From Paraspadella gotoi (lineage: Eukaryota > Chaetognatha), in NCBI GenBank assembly GCA_051294375.1, contig CM119264.1, forward strand, positions 25,360,051 to 25,424,050: a DNA stretch of 64,000 bases, in the 5' to 3' direction. The position numbers and the translations under genes are program-made. The notes under the pieces are model-generated. The model made no database searches and was not told where the DNA came from. It was given only the letters and a program-made list of their open reading frames with translations. The stretch's first letter is position 1, and every line of letters starts with the position of its first letter. Positions 35,897 to 45,974 of this stretch are shown here, piece after piece.

Positions 35897-36562
35897 CAAG
35901 CCTGGTTCTAAGCCCAGGACCCGTTCCATGGCTGCTGAGAGATGGCATAGAAATTACGGATAGTACTCTTCCGCCCACATAGCGCCTTCTCCACATGTCC
36001 TTATTCTATTCATCAACGCTTAGATTCAAAATAACAATTTAATTTACATTAGTTAATTTAGAAACAAAAAATATGTTAGAAATTCTATTATTGTTTGCCT
36101 GTTGATAATTTAACAATTGATATTACAGAGACTTGCCCTTTTTACCTTAACTTCCATCCTTAAATACTATGTCAAACGTATTTAAAGTACGATGCTAAGT
36201 TTTGTTTACCTTAGTCAGTTAGTGACCCCTGGAGATTAGGTGAAAATCTTTCTCCAATTTTCACAGTTCTTTCAGTTCGTTTAAAAACGAATGAAACTTT
36301 CATTTCCCCGCTCCTTACTCATTTTGCCTTCTCGGAGACAAGAAGTAGAGAGCGGAATTATTCCTAAAATATTACTTTTACCTTTTGATGACTATTTGCT
36401 TCATTGTGATTAAAAATTAAAACAATTTTTATTTGCAAAATTTATATTTTCCAGATACCTTTCTTTCTCTTTTAATTATCTTTTCTTCTCTCCCAATCCG
36501 TCCGCCTACCCATTCACCCCACCCACCAACTCACCACCCCATCCCCTAACGGCTAACCTCAC

Positions 36563-36722
36563 CCAGTAACTCTTCGATGGCTTCCACGTCTCCATCGTAC
36601 GAGGCTTCGAGAATTCTTCTCTTCCTCGCCTCCGCTTCCTTCTTCCGGCGACGCGCGTCCGCCTGCGTCGATCTGGCGCGCGCCTGGCGGTCGCGCTCCA
36701 TCTGCGCCATCTTGCGGAAAGC
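36563..36722 (-). CDS. IQANK1: IQANK1-like basic coiled-coil exon
   Basis: Between acceptor GTTTTAATCAG (preceded by a short CT run) and donor CTGG-GTGAGG. It reads AFRKMAQMERDRQARARSTQ, then ADARRRKKEAEARKRR and ILEASYDGDVEAIEELL. The ILEASYDGDVEAI ending is the start of an ankyrin fold, like the (R)LLDAAFDGDV of vertebrate IQANK1 as I remember it. The Arg-rich helix before it fits the IQ/coiled-coil region, though no full IQ motif is visible. Confidence 0.78.
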
Positions 36723-36827
36723 CTGATTAAAACAAGAGAGAGAGAGAGATTTAGAAATACACGTTTGTATCTGAGAAATAAAAAATCGAATCTGGGAAAT
36801 AAGACAACAAAAATCTTATTATCATAC

Positions 36828-37001
36828 TTCTTGCTGCATCTTCGCCACAGTCGGATTGTTGGCGTCCAGCACTTGGTCGATTTTAAGTTCGCACAATTTA
36901 CAAAAGAATTCTTCGTGGCCGTGTTGGCAAATTTCATTTCGCTTTTGTTTCAATTCCATTTTTTCGAATGCCAAATTGGTAACGTTGTTTTTTATAAGAT
37001 C
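36828..37001 (-). CDS. IQANK1: IQANK1-like N-terminal exon
   Basis: Open for 58 codons from a weak acceptor (TTTTAAAAG) to donor GAA-GTATGA, phase 0 on both sides. It reads DLIKNNVTNLAFEKMELKQK, then RNEICQHGHEEFFCKLCEL and KIDQVLDANNP. An internal ATG at 36,959 (AAAAATGG) could be an alternative start. The C-x2-HGH-EEFFC-x2-C spacing could bind zinc, but that is only a suggestion. It joins in phase to the next exon (MQQE then AFRKM). Confidence 0.65.
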
Positions 37002-37169
37002 CTTTTAAAAAATATTTGTGGGGGGAAAATACTAAAGAGAGTGAACTTTTTGGGTACACTTAATTTAATTTACACCCTTTTAATTTAAATACTAGATTTT
37101 AATACAAGAAGATCCAATCTAAAAATTAAATTTTACTTGAAAGGGGAAACAATGAAGAAAAACTCTTAC

Positions 37170-37204
37170 CGGCCAACAAATTTGGGTTTAAATAGAGCAG
37201 ACAT
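37170..37204 (-). CDS. possible first coding exon of the IQANK1-like gene
   Basis: ATG followed by 11 codons (MSALFKPKFVG) plus two bases and a perfect donor (CCG-GTAAGA). Its phase 2 does not fit the exon at 36,828-37,001, so an undetected exon lies between, or this start belongs to another transcript. Confidence 0.35.
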
Positions 37205-37786
37205 CGATCCATTGCCATAAATTTTCCGTCAATCCTAGATCTGCAATGAGAGTACTATTCCCTCGGGATTCTCACCTCTCCGCGCCAAATGAAATGACCA
37301 CAAATTAGCGACCAAGTTAATGGGGTCTCCTTTGCCCTAGATTGCAATCATGGGCGACTGTTACTCGATAAGACACTTGACAGGTCGCTGGACTATCTCT
37401 CTCTTTCATTGATTGAAAACTACGTTTCAATCAATTATATTTTTATTGTTATTTTGAAAGTACTAGTTAACTAGGACCTTGTTCATTTAGTTTTGACATT
37501 TAACTGGTGTCTAGCGTTTAGAAAATTAAAAAGAAATGCTTTCCTCTATAAAATTATTAAAACATACTTTCCTCGTTGAGCACGTACAATGTATGTACGT
37601 ACGTCGTACATATTATCAGCAGACTAGATACTATACTTATTTTTAATAATTTTTAATAATTTTCGGAATTTACCGGCACGGTAAAAAAAAACAGAAAAAA
37701 CAAACTACCTATTCATTTATCTCATTGAATTACATTGCATATAACATGTTCATTTTAAAATTAACGATCTTTTGAGAATGATTGGT
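37205..37786. other. intergenic, nothing recognised
   Basis: AT-rich spacer between the IQANK1-like gene and the histone H1 3' end. It has a short palindromic stretch GTATGTACGTACGTCGTAC near 37,590. Confidence 0.6.
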
Positions 37787-37802
37787 GGCCCTGAAAAGGG
37801 CC
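37787..37802 (-). promoter_or_regulatory. histone mRNA 3' stem-loop
   Basis: On the minus strand GGCCCT-TTTC-AGGGCC, a perfect six-pair stem with the four-base loop, followed by ACCA. It lies about 42 bases after the H1 stop codon. This is the signal bound by the stem-loop binding protein in replication-dependent, non-polyadenylated histone mRNAs. A weak purine-rich CAAAAGATC follows about 14 bases later, where the U7 snRNA-binding element would be. Confidence 0.93.
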
Positions 37803-37843
37803 GTTTGGGTGGAAAAAAAGTTTTTTTTTTCAAAATCAAAACT

Positions 37844-38491
37844 TTACTTCTTTTTGGGCGTTTTCTTGGCAGCGGGCTTCTTAGCGGCGGGCTTTTTAGC
37901 CGCCGGCTTTTTCGCCGGAGTCTTCTTCACTGTCTTGGGCTTGGCTGCCTTGGGCTTGGCCGGGCTCTTCTTAGCCACCTTGGGTTTCTTGGCGGAGGCG
38001 GGCTTCTTAGGCTTGGCGGCGGAGGCAGTCTTCTTCGGGGTCTTTTTGGCGGCGGGCTTCTTGACCGCCTTTTTGGGGGAAGCAGCCTTTTTGGCGGCGG
38101 CGGGCTTCTTGGCAGCGGCCGGCTTGGCAGCCTTCTTCGGAGACTTCTTGGCGACGGCCTTCTTGACGGGCTTCTCGGCCTTAGCGGCTTTGAAGGATCC
38201 GGCGTGGCCCTTGGCGGTGACGAGCTTGCCGCCAGCGACGCCCTTCTTCAGAGCGAGGTTGAGGCTGGTGTTGGTCTTCTTGTTGTCCTCCACCTTGAAG
38301 TTGGCCAAGATGTACTTCTTGATGGCCACCTTCGACGAACCTTTCTTGTCGGCGAGGGCGACGATGGCTTTGGCGATCATCTCACCAAAGGGAGGATGAG
38401 AGGCGGGCTTCTTGGGCTTAGCCACCTTCTTGGCCTTGGCGGCTTTGGCGGCAGGGGCGGCGGCGGGAGCGGCGGCTTCTTCCTCCGACAT
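37844..38491 (-). CDS. H1: linker histone H1 (replication-dependent)
   Basis: An intronless 215-residue frame starting MSEEEAAAP in a good context (ACAAAATGT). Residues 1-30 are a short Ala/Lys tail. Residues about 31-104 form the winged-helix globular domain (SHPPFGEMIAKAIVALADKK, GSSKVAIKKYI, LALKKGVAGGKLV, GHAGSFKA). The rest is a Lys/Ala/Pro C-terminal tail of KKPAA-type repeats with SPKK-like sites, ending TPKKK. Length and layout are those of animal H1. It binds linker DNA at the nucleosome and compacts chromatin. The 3' stem-loop indicates S-phase expression. No core histone genes are seen in the window. Longer frames on the other strand are shadows of this GC-rich repeat. Confidence 0.97.
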   Translation of the reverse strand: MSEEEAAAPAAAPAAKAAKAKKVAKPKKPASHPPFGEMIAKAIVALADKKGSSKVAIKKYILANFKVEDNKKTNTSLNLALKKGVAGGKLVTAKGHAGSFKAAKAEKPVKKAVAKKSPKKAAKPAAAKKPAAAKKAASPKKAVKKPAAKKTPKKTASAAKPKKPASAKKPKVAKKSPAKPKAAKPKTVKKTPAKKPAAKKPAAKKPAAKKTPKKK

Positions 38492-39521
38492 TTTGTCTTC
38501 TTCGATGGCAACGAAAAAAAAGATCTGCGGAATAGAAATTTGAAGTCGATAGCTCTCGGCCGCGGGAATCTAACTCTTCATACTCGAGGAGGAAAAGGAT
38601 CGGACCTTAACGAGAGCGCTACAGGATCGTCGACTCTTGGATGCGAGATCGAGTCTTCGGTTGTGTTAGTTAAGTCTGACATTTATTAAAATTACGCTTT
38701 ACTGACTTTCTAAAATGTATTTAAAAATATTTGAAATGTTAGAATAAGTTATTATCTCTCGAAAGATGTATCATACTTGTTAAAAAAATGCGGATAACAA
38801 TGTAAAATGGATAACAAAATTATGAATACATATAGGATGAGAAGTCGGCAAAATCATTCACCAACACATTCAATGATTCATTCCTTTTTGTTCAATTTTT
38901 ATAATACTAATAATGCACCAAATAATCATTAACTATTTCAAATAAGCTACAATAGTTTCTTGTATTTCATAATATAGGTAAGATAAAATTTGGGAGACGT
39001 TTATATATTTCTACTTTCGTTAGGCTTAGTATGACGTTGGATTAGAGCAATGGAAGTTTTCTTGGATTCTATTTCAGTTTTCATTAAATAATAAAGAATA
39101 TTATATATATAGCCTATAGTATATTTATAGTATAGTTAAATACATCCCGAAATCGACATTAAGATCTTCCGTAAACTATGTAACCAGTTAAATTTAACAC
39201 AATTCTTAATACTTCTAAACAGAAGCTAGCTTTACCAACCTTTAAGACTATAAAATTCACTCAAATATATTCCTTCTGCCTTTTTCGCGTGTATATCAAA
39301 CTTTTTAGCAATCTGAATTAATACAAAAACGTCAAAAGCAACTAAATGACATTTTACGATTTCGTTTTCACCGTTTTACATTTTGATTATATACATCGTT
39401 CGTTTATCAATTCAATTTCCTCATCCAGACAATTCCTTGTCACATATTTCTCTCATTCTTTATTCACTCAATTTTTCCTTTTCCAAAAGTTTCACAAAGA
39501 ACGTCGATCTCAAAGCATTTT
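38492..39521. other. 5' flank of H1 and AT-rich intergenic sequence
   Basis: About 200 bp of moderately GC-rich H1 upstream DNA with no clear TATA box on the minus strand, then AT-rich sequence with no gene signal. Confidence 0.5.
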
Positions 39522-39884
39522 TTACCCGCCAAAACGAAAAAAGGAAAATACCCCCTCAACTTGAATCCACGGACGACAATCATATTGAATTCGGCTAATC
39601 GCAGGAAAGCATAGTCTATTTCGACGAATCACCGACGAGTAATTTCTGCTCGACGTAATTCGTCGTTCTGGGGGAACGAATGCTTCGGAGCCGTGGTATT
39701 TGTCGTCGTCTTCGTTGTCGTTGCCGTTGTCGTCGTCGGGGCAGACGTCGTTTCCGATTATGAATGGAACGGAGTGGAATCGGCGCGGCGATGGGTAAAT
39801 TGAATTGGCGATAAATAAAGGAGAAAAGGAAACAAAGCATGAAGTGTACCGAGGAGAGAAGAAGGCAAGTAACGAAATGCGCAA
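39522..39884 (-). CDS. possible exon, Asp/Asn-rich
   Basis: A 120-codon open frame whose middle part (FHSVPFIIGNDVCPDDDNGN, then KYHGSEAFVPPERRITSS) has strong C bias at third positions. It has no ATG start (opens with TTG) and no clear acceptor, and the Asp run may come from a (GAC)n-like repeat. No family recognised. Confidence 0.25.
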   Translation of the reverse strand: MRISLLAFFSPRYTSCFVSFSPLFIANSIYPSPRRFHSVPFIIGNDVCPDDDNGNDNEDDDKYHGSEAFVPPERRITSSRNYSSVIRRNRLCFPAISRIQYDCRPWIQVEGVFSFFRFGG

Positions 39885-40819
39885 TGAACGGTTGCCAAGA
39901 AAATTTGCGCCTCGAATAATAGGAATAAAGAATTGTTCTATACTAGTTCTATACTGGTGTCGTAGAAAAATTTTGAATTAAAGTAGCGAACGAAAAAATT
40001 GAAAATAAAACAGAAAATACTTCCTTATACAATTTCTATAATTCAAATCTATTTCATGACATGAACTATTCAGTACGCTTTTTTCTGACTACAAACAACG
40101 ATAACATCAGAATACTGCAAATTAACAAGAATTTATAGTTTGCCCTAATTTGGTTCCATTAGAATTCAATCCTAATTCAAACCTGCGTCCACCCCTTCTT
40201 TTGATACCGAAATATTTTTTTATATATTCTTATTATGTTTCCATCTATTTGTTATAAAATCAAACCTTTGAGCTATGATTTGTAAGCTAAACTAGTAACT
40301 TTACGTATGTTACTGATTGAGATATTTGTTCTGCAGCCACGATAGGAGTTTTCTCAAAGATAGCTGCAGTTCTCTAGCGATTTTCAGCAGCAGCAAAGGC
40401 GAACAAAAGCTCAACGGTCTTCATTCATATCAATTTCACATGAACACGACGCGGTTGCAGGATTATATTTATTTATTTATATCTTCTTTTTATTCTATGG
40501 ACGGAATTTCAATCTCGCAGACCAGGATTTTCTAATTCCTAAATTTGTTGTCGCGTCATCGTCATCATTTTTTATTTCAGAAAATTTGAAATGAAACTCA
40601 ATGCTTTGGCTTGGACGGCGACATCTGTTATTCAGTCTGAGTTATTCCTATCAACGGTTTCTAATTGAGAACGAAAAATAGATTTTACGACCATGTACTA
40701 ATCTAGAGAGAGAACAAAATTTATTTGATCACAAACAACGGGTTTTTTATTCCAAAAAACGGACATGTTTTGACTCTAGTTTTTTGAGTCTTCATTAGCA
40801 CGGAATAAATTTTTGCAAG

Positions 40820-40898
<79 letters not shown>

Positions 40899-41262
40899 TA
40901 AAGGTCTCCAACAATGAGTTTAGAAAGGACAGAGGTTAGAGAGTGAGGACAGTTGAAGGTAAGGACAGGAGAGATTAAAGAAGATTGAAGAAGAAACGAA
41001 AAAATGTCATTTTCAAATGTAAGTAGTGGGTATATTATTTGGGAAACAATAAATTTTCATAATGTACCCGTTGTTTGTAAATAAAAACGTGATCATGTAA
41101 TCAAAGCAATTCAAGTTTTCCAACCATCAACTAAATCAATTAATATTTTTTTCAAGCTCATAGATACGAAAAATTGGATTTTCTTTTCAACGTTAACATA
41201 AATCATTTATGTATTAGTTCATTCCATCATTCATATTTCATTCATTCCATCGTTTATTCATT
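39885..41262. other. no recognisable gene
   Basis: AT-rich, with a pure (GA)n tract at about 40,821-40,890. No coding signal. Confidence 0.6.
40821..40890. repeat. (GA)n microsatellite
   Basis: Pure GA tract of about 70 bp. Confidence 0.95.
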
Positions 41263-41281
41263 CATTGATTTCATCATTCAT

Positions 41282-41368
<87 letters not shown>

Positions 41369-41373
41369 TATAT

Positions 41374-41432
<59 letters not shown>

Positions 41433-41484
41433 TTCATTCATTCATTCATTCATTCATTCATTCATTCATTCATTCATTCATTCA
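41263..41484. repeat. compound tetranucleotide repeat (ATTT)n-(ATTC)n
   Basis: About 40 units of ATTT switch sharply to about 13 units of ATTC near 41,433, with ATTC units also at the left edge. The 105- and 126-residue open frames across it are repeat translations. Confidence 0.95.
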
Positions 41485-41749
41485 CTTATCCACGGACGAC
41501 GACGACAACAACGACTCGTCAGAGGACGGCGTTTCCGTTCGTCGACGTTTTTAAAGTCCACGTCGGTTCGAGTTGTCAATAAACTGTTGGAGACGTCACC
41601 GTCTGGATATGACGTTTGGAGGGCCACAGATTTTCTTTTCGGAACAAACGGACGAATTTTCGAGGATTTGAAGGAGGAAAAACAGTTTCTTTTTTTTTAT
41701 AGTTAAACGACCTACATTTGTATCATATAATTTTATATAATATTATCAA

Positions 41750-41815
41750 ATTATGAAATTGGTACAACCAATAAAAAATTTTTCATTCATATAATAACTA
41801 AGCTATCTTGTTTTC
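41750..41815. repeat. solo terminus of the MITE-like element
   Basis: ATGAAATTGGTACAACCAAT at 41,754, then ATTCATATAATAACTAAGCTATCTTG, matching the left terminus at 46,095 and the inverse of the right terminus at 46,505. No partner terminus found nearby. Confidence 0.5.
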
Positions 41816-42315
41816 TTTTTTCGGAAATAAAAATATTGAGAAACATGATATGGTAGATGATAATTTTTCGAGATGACAACGATCATGACTTATTCGATTT
41901 TTCGATGACAACATGAGTATATTTATTTACTTGTCAATAGGTTAAATTCTAAAAAAAAAAGAAAAAAACATTGGCTTAACATCACCAGAATAACAACGAA
42001 GCACGAAGATCGGACACATTTGGTTATTTTGGTTTGTCAACGTAACTCTTGATGCAAGTCCGGAATGCGCGTTCGAAGACCTTAGACAGTTCGTCACGAA
42101 ACACGTTAAACATTTTTATCATTTTAAAAAATGTTTTTAACTTCTTTTTTTTTTTTATTTATTTATTTTATTTTTTCGAAATGTGCAAAGACTAAACGTC
42201 GAAGCAATTTGAACGCGGACCGCGGTTAGCAAACAATTTCTCATGGCAATTTGATAAGAAATTTAAAACAAACAAACAAAGATATTTAAACAAAAAGGAA
42301 AACGAATGCGGAGGG

Positions 42316-42347
42316 TTTTTTGTTTTTTGTTTTTTGTTTTTTGTTTA
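42316..42347. repeat. (GTTTTTT)n short tandem repeat
   Basis: Four and a half copies of a 7-bp unit. Confidence 0.85.
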
Positions 42348-42587
42348 CGGTCACTTGGAAATTTTTTAGTGTTGTTTTTTTTTATGCGTAAGACTTTTTG
42401 TTTTAAGGATCGTTATATAACAATAAAGAACAGCTAGGAATTGTTAGGAACGATAACATTAAAAGACACCTATAAACGAGTGGTAGGGATCATTTAGAGT
42501 CAAAAAAACTCCCTTGCCTTGCTCGTGCATATGAATACACGCGCGTGCGAAGTTCTCCCATTTTGTTTCCTAAACTAAAGATTTATA

Positions 42588-44663
42588 TCATTTCCCCTTT
42601 TTCTTTCCTGTCTCTAACCCTCCATCTCCTCCTACTCCTCCTCCTTTCCTCCTTCTCTTCACGGAGTCCCTGTGACGCCTCGACTCTCCGGCAAGCGCCG
42701 TCCCCTGCTCGGTCGTTCTGCGCTGTTCCAATAGCAGAGGCCTTTCCTCTTCCAGCTGCTGAAGTCGCTGGTGCGGCCTTGAAGCGGCGGCTGCGGCGGA
42801 GACACTTACGGCTGCGGCGTCTGATGCTCCGCCCGCAGCGGCGGATTGCCTCGCCGTCGCCCACAAGAACGAAGACGACAGCGGACGTGGCAGAGGGCGT
42901 GGCACGATGAGAGGCACCGAGCGTCGATCCGGCCGTGGCAGGCTCGACGTCTTCGAACCCTCCTCCGGCGGCGACAACCGATTGAAACGGCGACCGGTGC
43001 CCGGACCCAGGGGTTTTTCCTGACTGGAGCCGCGTAAGTTGCGCCAATCCGAACGACGATTCGACGATCGGGTGGGCGTCGCAGAGGACGCCGCAGCGAA
43101 CGACGACGCAGCAGCGAACGCCGCAGCCAACGACGGCTTCTCCGCGTATTGGTCTGATCGAGTCGATTTCTTCGAGCTGCGACGAGACGGCGTTTCGCGA
43201 GACGGCGTCGTTTTCTTCTCCGGCGTCGCGCTTCCGGCGCCGATTTTAAGATCTTTAAAGCTTCGCCGCGTAACGCCGGATCTCGAGGTTTCAACACCGC
43301 GCCTCAATTCTCTCAAACTTTGGCGCGATGGGGATAAACGCCGAAGGGGCGGGGACAAAAACGGTGCCTCTTCCACGTCATCCGCTTTGATTTGAGCGCC
43401 GCGCGAAGACCCTTTGAGACCCCTCTCGTCCTTCGCCATCTTTCTGGACATTTTCGGCGTCGTCGTCGGCGTAGTTGATGGCGTCTTTTTTGGCACGGAC
43501 GCCGGGTCCTCCACGCCCATTCTCCCGTACACATCCTTGAGACTTTGTCTGGATGCCGATCGCTTTAATGGCAGCTGCGGCTCTCTTCCTTCGTTTCCTT
43601 TGTCCGGGTGTTTGTTTAGATTAAGGCTCTGTCTGGACGCCGACCGTTTTGGCGGAACCGATGGAGGGTAATTGGTTTCTCTCTCCTCCTTTTCCGCGCT
43701 GCGGACTCGGTTACTATTTTTCGACGAATCTTTAAAATATTGTTGATAGTAATTTGTTTTTCTCTCACGTTCGTTGTCTACGGAAAAGTCTTTCAAAATT
43801 TTTTTAGACGTCGATCTTTTTTGTGCACTCTCGTAATGATCCGCATTTTTTCCTAAATCCTTGAGACTTTGCCTCGAAGCCGACCTTCTCGGCAGCATCG
43901 TCGCACGATAATTCGCCTTTTGTTCGTCTCGATTTACTGTCGCGTACAACTCGGCCACGTTTTGTCTGGATCCCGACTTCTTAGTCAAATCCAACTGGTG
44001 GTAATTGAGTCCTTTTTTTCCCTCCGCTTCCTTCATACTTTGTCTCGATGCCGATTTCTTCATCGCCTTTGGATCTCCGAACGGCGCGATGGAATCGGCT
44101 CGACCGGCGCCATGGAACGAGTCTTTTTGTCGCGACGCCGCCGCCGCCTCTTCCTCTTCCGCGTCGCTCGTCGAAACCAACGGACTTCGAAATGGCGCGC
44201 GAGTTCGGAATCTTTTCTCGCCGTGTCCGGCGTCGTCTAATCCGGCGCCTGACAAGTCTCTAAGACTCCGCGAAGCCGACGCCTGCGAACGCCTGATCGC
44301 CGAAGTGGGCGGCTCAGGCGTCGAGGAACGGTGACGCCTCTGCGGTTCCGGAGTGAAGAAGATATGGCGACGGGTCGTTTCCGGCGTGGAGAACTGACGT
44401 CGAATTGGTTCGGGCGTGTAGAAGCTGAAGCGACGCGCTGTTTCCGGCGTGCAAGAGCTAACCCGGCGCGGGGTCTCCGGAGTGGAGGATCGACGACGTT
44501 TCGGTCTCGTGTCCGGCGAATCCGGCGTCGAGGCGGACCTGTGCCGTCGCTGGGGTTCCGGCGTAGAAGACTTACGCCGGCATTGCGTCGGCGAAAGTTG
44601 TGAGGATCGGCGTGAAGGAGGAGAAGTGGGAGGAGAAGCGCCGAGTGTCGATGATCTTCTATC
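42588..44663 (-). CDS. unrecognised Ser/Arg repeat protein, exon 4 (terminal)
   Basis: Exactly 692 codons including the TGA, after acceptor CAACCCTCAG; residues 151-841 of the protein. Block 1 (about 171-270) has eight imperfect units of the form RRxSSTPEPx (variants RRFSFYTPEP, RRQFSTPETT). Block 2 (about 275-600) has seven to nine scattered units of the form [KR]RSASRQSLKDL (variants KKSGSRQNVAEL, KRSTSKKILKDF, RLSPSRQSLREL), separated by 15-40 polar residues. Then comes a Ser/Ala-rich region with RPLPRPL and a charged end (LQQLEEERPLLLEQ). RRxS and TPEP look like basophilic and proline-directed kinase sites. No enzymatic domain. Likely intrinsically disordered; function unknown. Confidence 0.85.
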   Translation of the reverse strand, partial: DRRSSTLGASPPTSPPSRRSSQLSPTQCRRKSSTPEPQRRHRSASTPDSPDTRPKRRRSSTPETPRRVSSCTPETARRFSFYTPEPIRRQFSTPETTRRHIFFTPEPQRRHRSSTPEPPTSAIRRSQASASRSLRDLSGAGLDDAGHGEKRFRTRAPFRSPLVSTSDAEEEEAAAASRQKDSFHGAGRADSIAPFGDPKAMKKSASRQSMKEAEGKKGLNYHQLDLTKKSGSRQNVAELYATVNRDEQKANYRATMLPRRSASRQSLKDLGKNADHYESAQKRSTSKKILKDFSVDNERERKTNYYQQYFKDSSKNSNRVRSAEKEERETNYPPSVPPKRSASRQSLNLNKHPDKGNEGREPQLPLKRSASRQSLKDVYGRMGVEDPASVPKKTPSTTPTTTPKMSRKMAKDERGLKGSSRGAQIKADDVEEAPFLSPPLRRLSPSRQSLRELRRGVETSRSGVTRRSFKDLKIGAGSATPEKKTTPSRETPSRRSSKKSTRSDQYAEKPSLAAAFAAASSFAAASSATPTRSSNRRSDWRNLRGSSQEKPLGPGTGRRFNRLSPPEEGSKTSSLPRPDRRSVPLIVPRPLPRPLSSSFLWATARQSAAAGGASDAAAVSVSAAAAASRPHQRLQQLEEERPLLLEQRRTTEQGTALAGESRRHRDSVKRRRKGGGVGGDGGLETGKKKGK

Positions 44664-44890
44664 CTGAGGGTTGAGTTAAAAGGTTAAAAGATTTAATCTC
44701 TTCCTCCTATTCTTCTTCCTCCCTTCCTCCTCCTCTCTCACCTATTCGTCTTCATCCCCCTCCTCCTCTTCCTCCTCTTCCTTCTATTCTTCTTCCTCCC
44801 CCTCCTCCTTCTCCTATTCTTCCTCCTCTTCCTCCCCTCCTCTTCTTTTGTTCTCCTTTTGTTCTTCCTCCCCCTCCTGCTCCTCCTTAC

Positions 44891-45196
44891 CCCCTGGAGG
44901 CTCCTCGTCCTGACGAGCTCTTCCATCGACGCCCGGAATCCCCATCTCGCCGTCGTTTCCACGATAGCGCCGGTTTTGTGCTGATTGGAAAGGCAGGGCG
45001 GCGTCGCCGACTCCGAGTCGGATTTTCCCGGCATTGAACGGAGAAAGTCGAAGATCGGGATGACTGGCGCGTCGACGCCGCCGCCGCGAGGAGCGTCGAT
45101 CGTGTGGCGCTGAGGAACGGGCATCTCCAACGCCATGTAGGCGGCGCGGAAAAGGTCTTCGGGGACGGAGGCGGCGCGGTAGAGGAAGTGGCGGCG
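44891..45196 (-). CDS. same gene, exon 3
   Basis: Exactly 102 codons, phase 0 at both ends, from acceptor TTCTTCCTCCAG to donor GGG-GTAAGG. Residues 49-150: RRHFLYRAASVPEDLFRAAY, MALEMPVPQRHTIDAP, a Gly-rich turn, then FDFLRSMPGKSDSES and TGAIVETTARWGFRASMEEL. This is the most ordered-looking part of the protein. I do not recognise a named domain. A GGA/GAA-rich low-complexity intron separates it from exon 4. Confidence 0.8.
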
Positions 45197-45357
45197 CTGG
45201 AGGAAGAAGGAGAGAGCGAGGAAAAGAAAGGAGGAAAGTTAAAAAGAAAAGAGCAGATGTAGAAAGAGAAAATGAAAGTAGAAATGAAGTAGAAAGAAAA
45301 AATGAAACAGGAAAGATGAAAATAAAGAAAAATAGAATAAAAAAAGGAATAAAGCGT

Positions 45358-45386
45358 CTCCCTAGTCCCTAGTCCCTAGTCCCTAC
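45358..45386. repeat. (AGTCCCT)n short tandem repeat
   Basis: Four copies of a 7-bp unit within the intron between exons 2 and 3. Confidence 0.85.
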
Positions 45387-45418
45387 CCCACACCATCCCC
45401 TTCCTCTTTCTCCCTTAC

Positions 45419-45519
45419 CCTCTCTTCCAGGTTGACCGGTCGCATCGCTCCTCCCATCGATCTGCACCAAACTCTGGGTCTCCAATGATCCACGAAGATG
45501 AGGGTCAAGTGGATTTTTA
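45419..45519 (-). CDS. same gene, exon 2
   Basis: Acceptor AATCTTCAG, donor AGG-GTAAGG. Two bases complete a Leu codon with exon 1, then 33 codons: KIHLTLIFVDHWRPRVWCRS, MGGAMRPVNLEER. It joins exon 3 in frame. The short hydrophobic run LTLIFV is not long enough for a membrane span. Confidence 0.8.
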
Positions 45520-45974
45520 CTGAAGATTGAATTTTTTTAATACGTAATATTGATATGTAATGATTGTTACGATTATTTCAATAGTATTACTTTCGGGTCG
45601 TTTTATAACGAATAGCCAATATCTTTCTTTTGCTCAAAGAGTTGAATTGTAAAATGTAAAAATTTTAAAATTAGATAATATTTTTATTAGAAATACTTAG
45701 ACATCGTGAATTTCGTGAATTTAAAAAAGTACCAACTATGTCTAACTATGTCTAACTATGTCTAACCAACGACTTTTTCGATCCTTTAATACGTAAAACA
45801 CAAAGTTTCCTCTTTTCACTTTGACATTATTTTGTCTGGCTTTTTAGCTTGCCTTTTTTTTCTCGTGCTATTTCTTGCCAGTTTCCCTTTTTTTATTTCC
45901 TCGATATAAATTGGTTTCCGTTGGGGTTTTCTGCCAAATCCAGGTGTTTGTTAAATAAGTTCAAAAACACTTAC

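Larger units (their letters stand above)
25814..36270. repeat. cleaner copy of the IQANK1-like locus (copy A)
   Basis: Collinear with 18,209-25,788. Exons are open and phases agree. It contains additional gaps (26,256-26,985; 27,120-27,144; 32,850-32,874; 35,718-35,896) and extra sequence at about 27,145-29,580 that copy B lacks in this position. Confidence 0.8.

Noticed and set aside
37772-38689. 305-residue Gly/Leu-rich frame on the plus strand
   Set aside because: Antisense shadow of the Lys/Ala-rich histone H1 tail; no independent evidence.
41174-41582. 126- and 105-residue frames of repeated IYLF or FIYL
   Set aside because: Translation of the (ATTT)n repeat.
42806-44603. Arg-rich frames overlapping the 42.6-44.7 kb exon
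   Set aside because: Shadows of the GC-rich repeat exon in other frames; the chosen frame is the one with matching splice phases and a stop.
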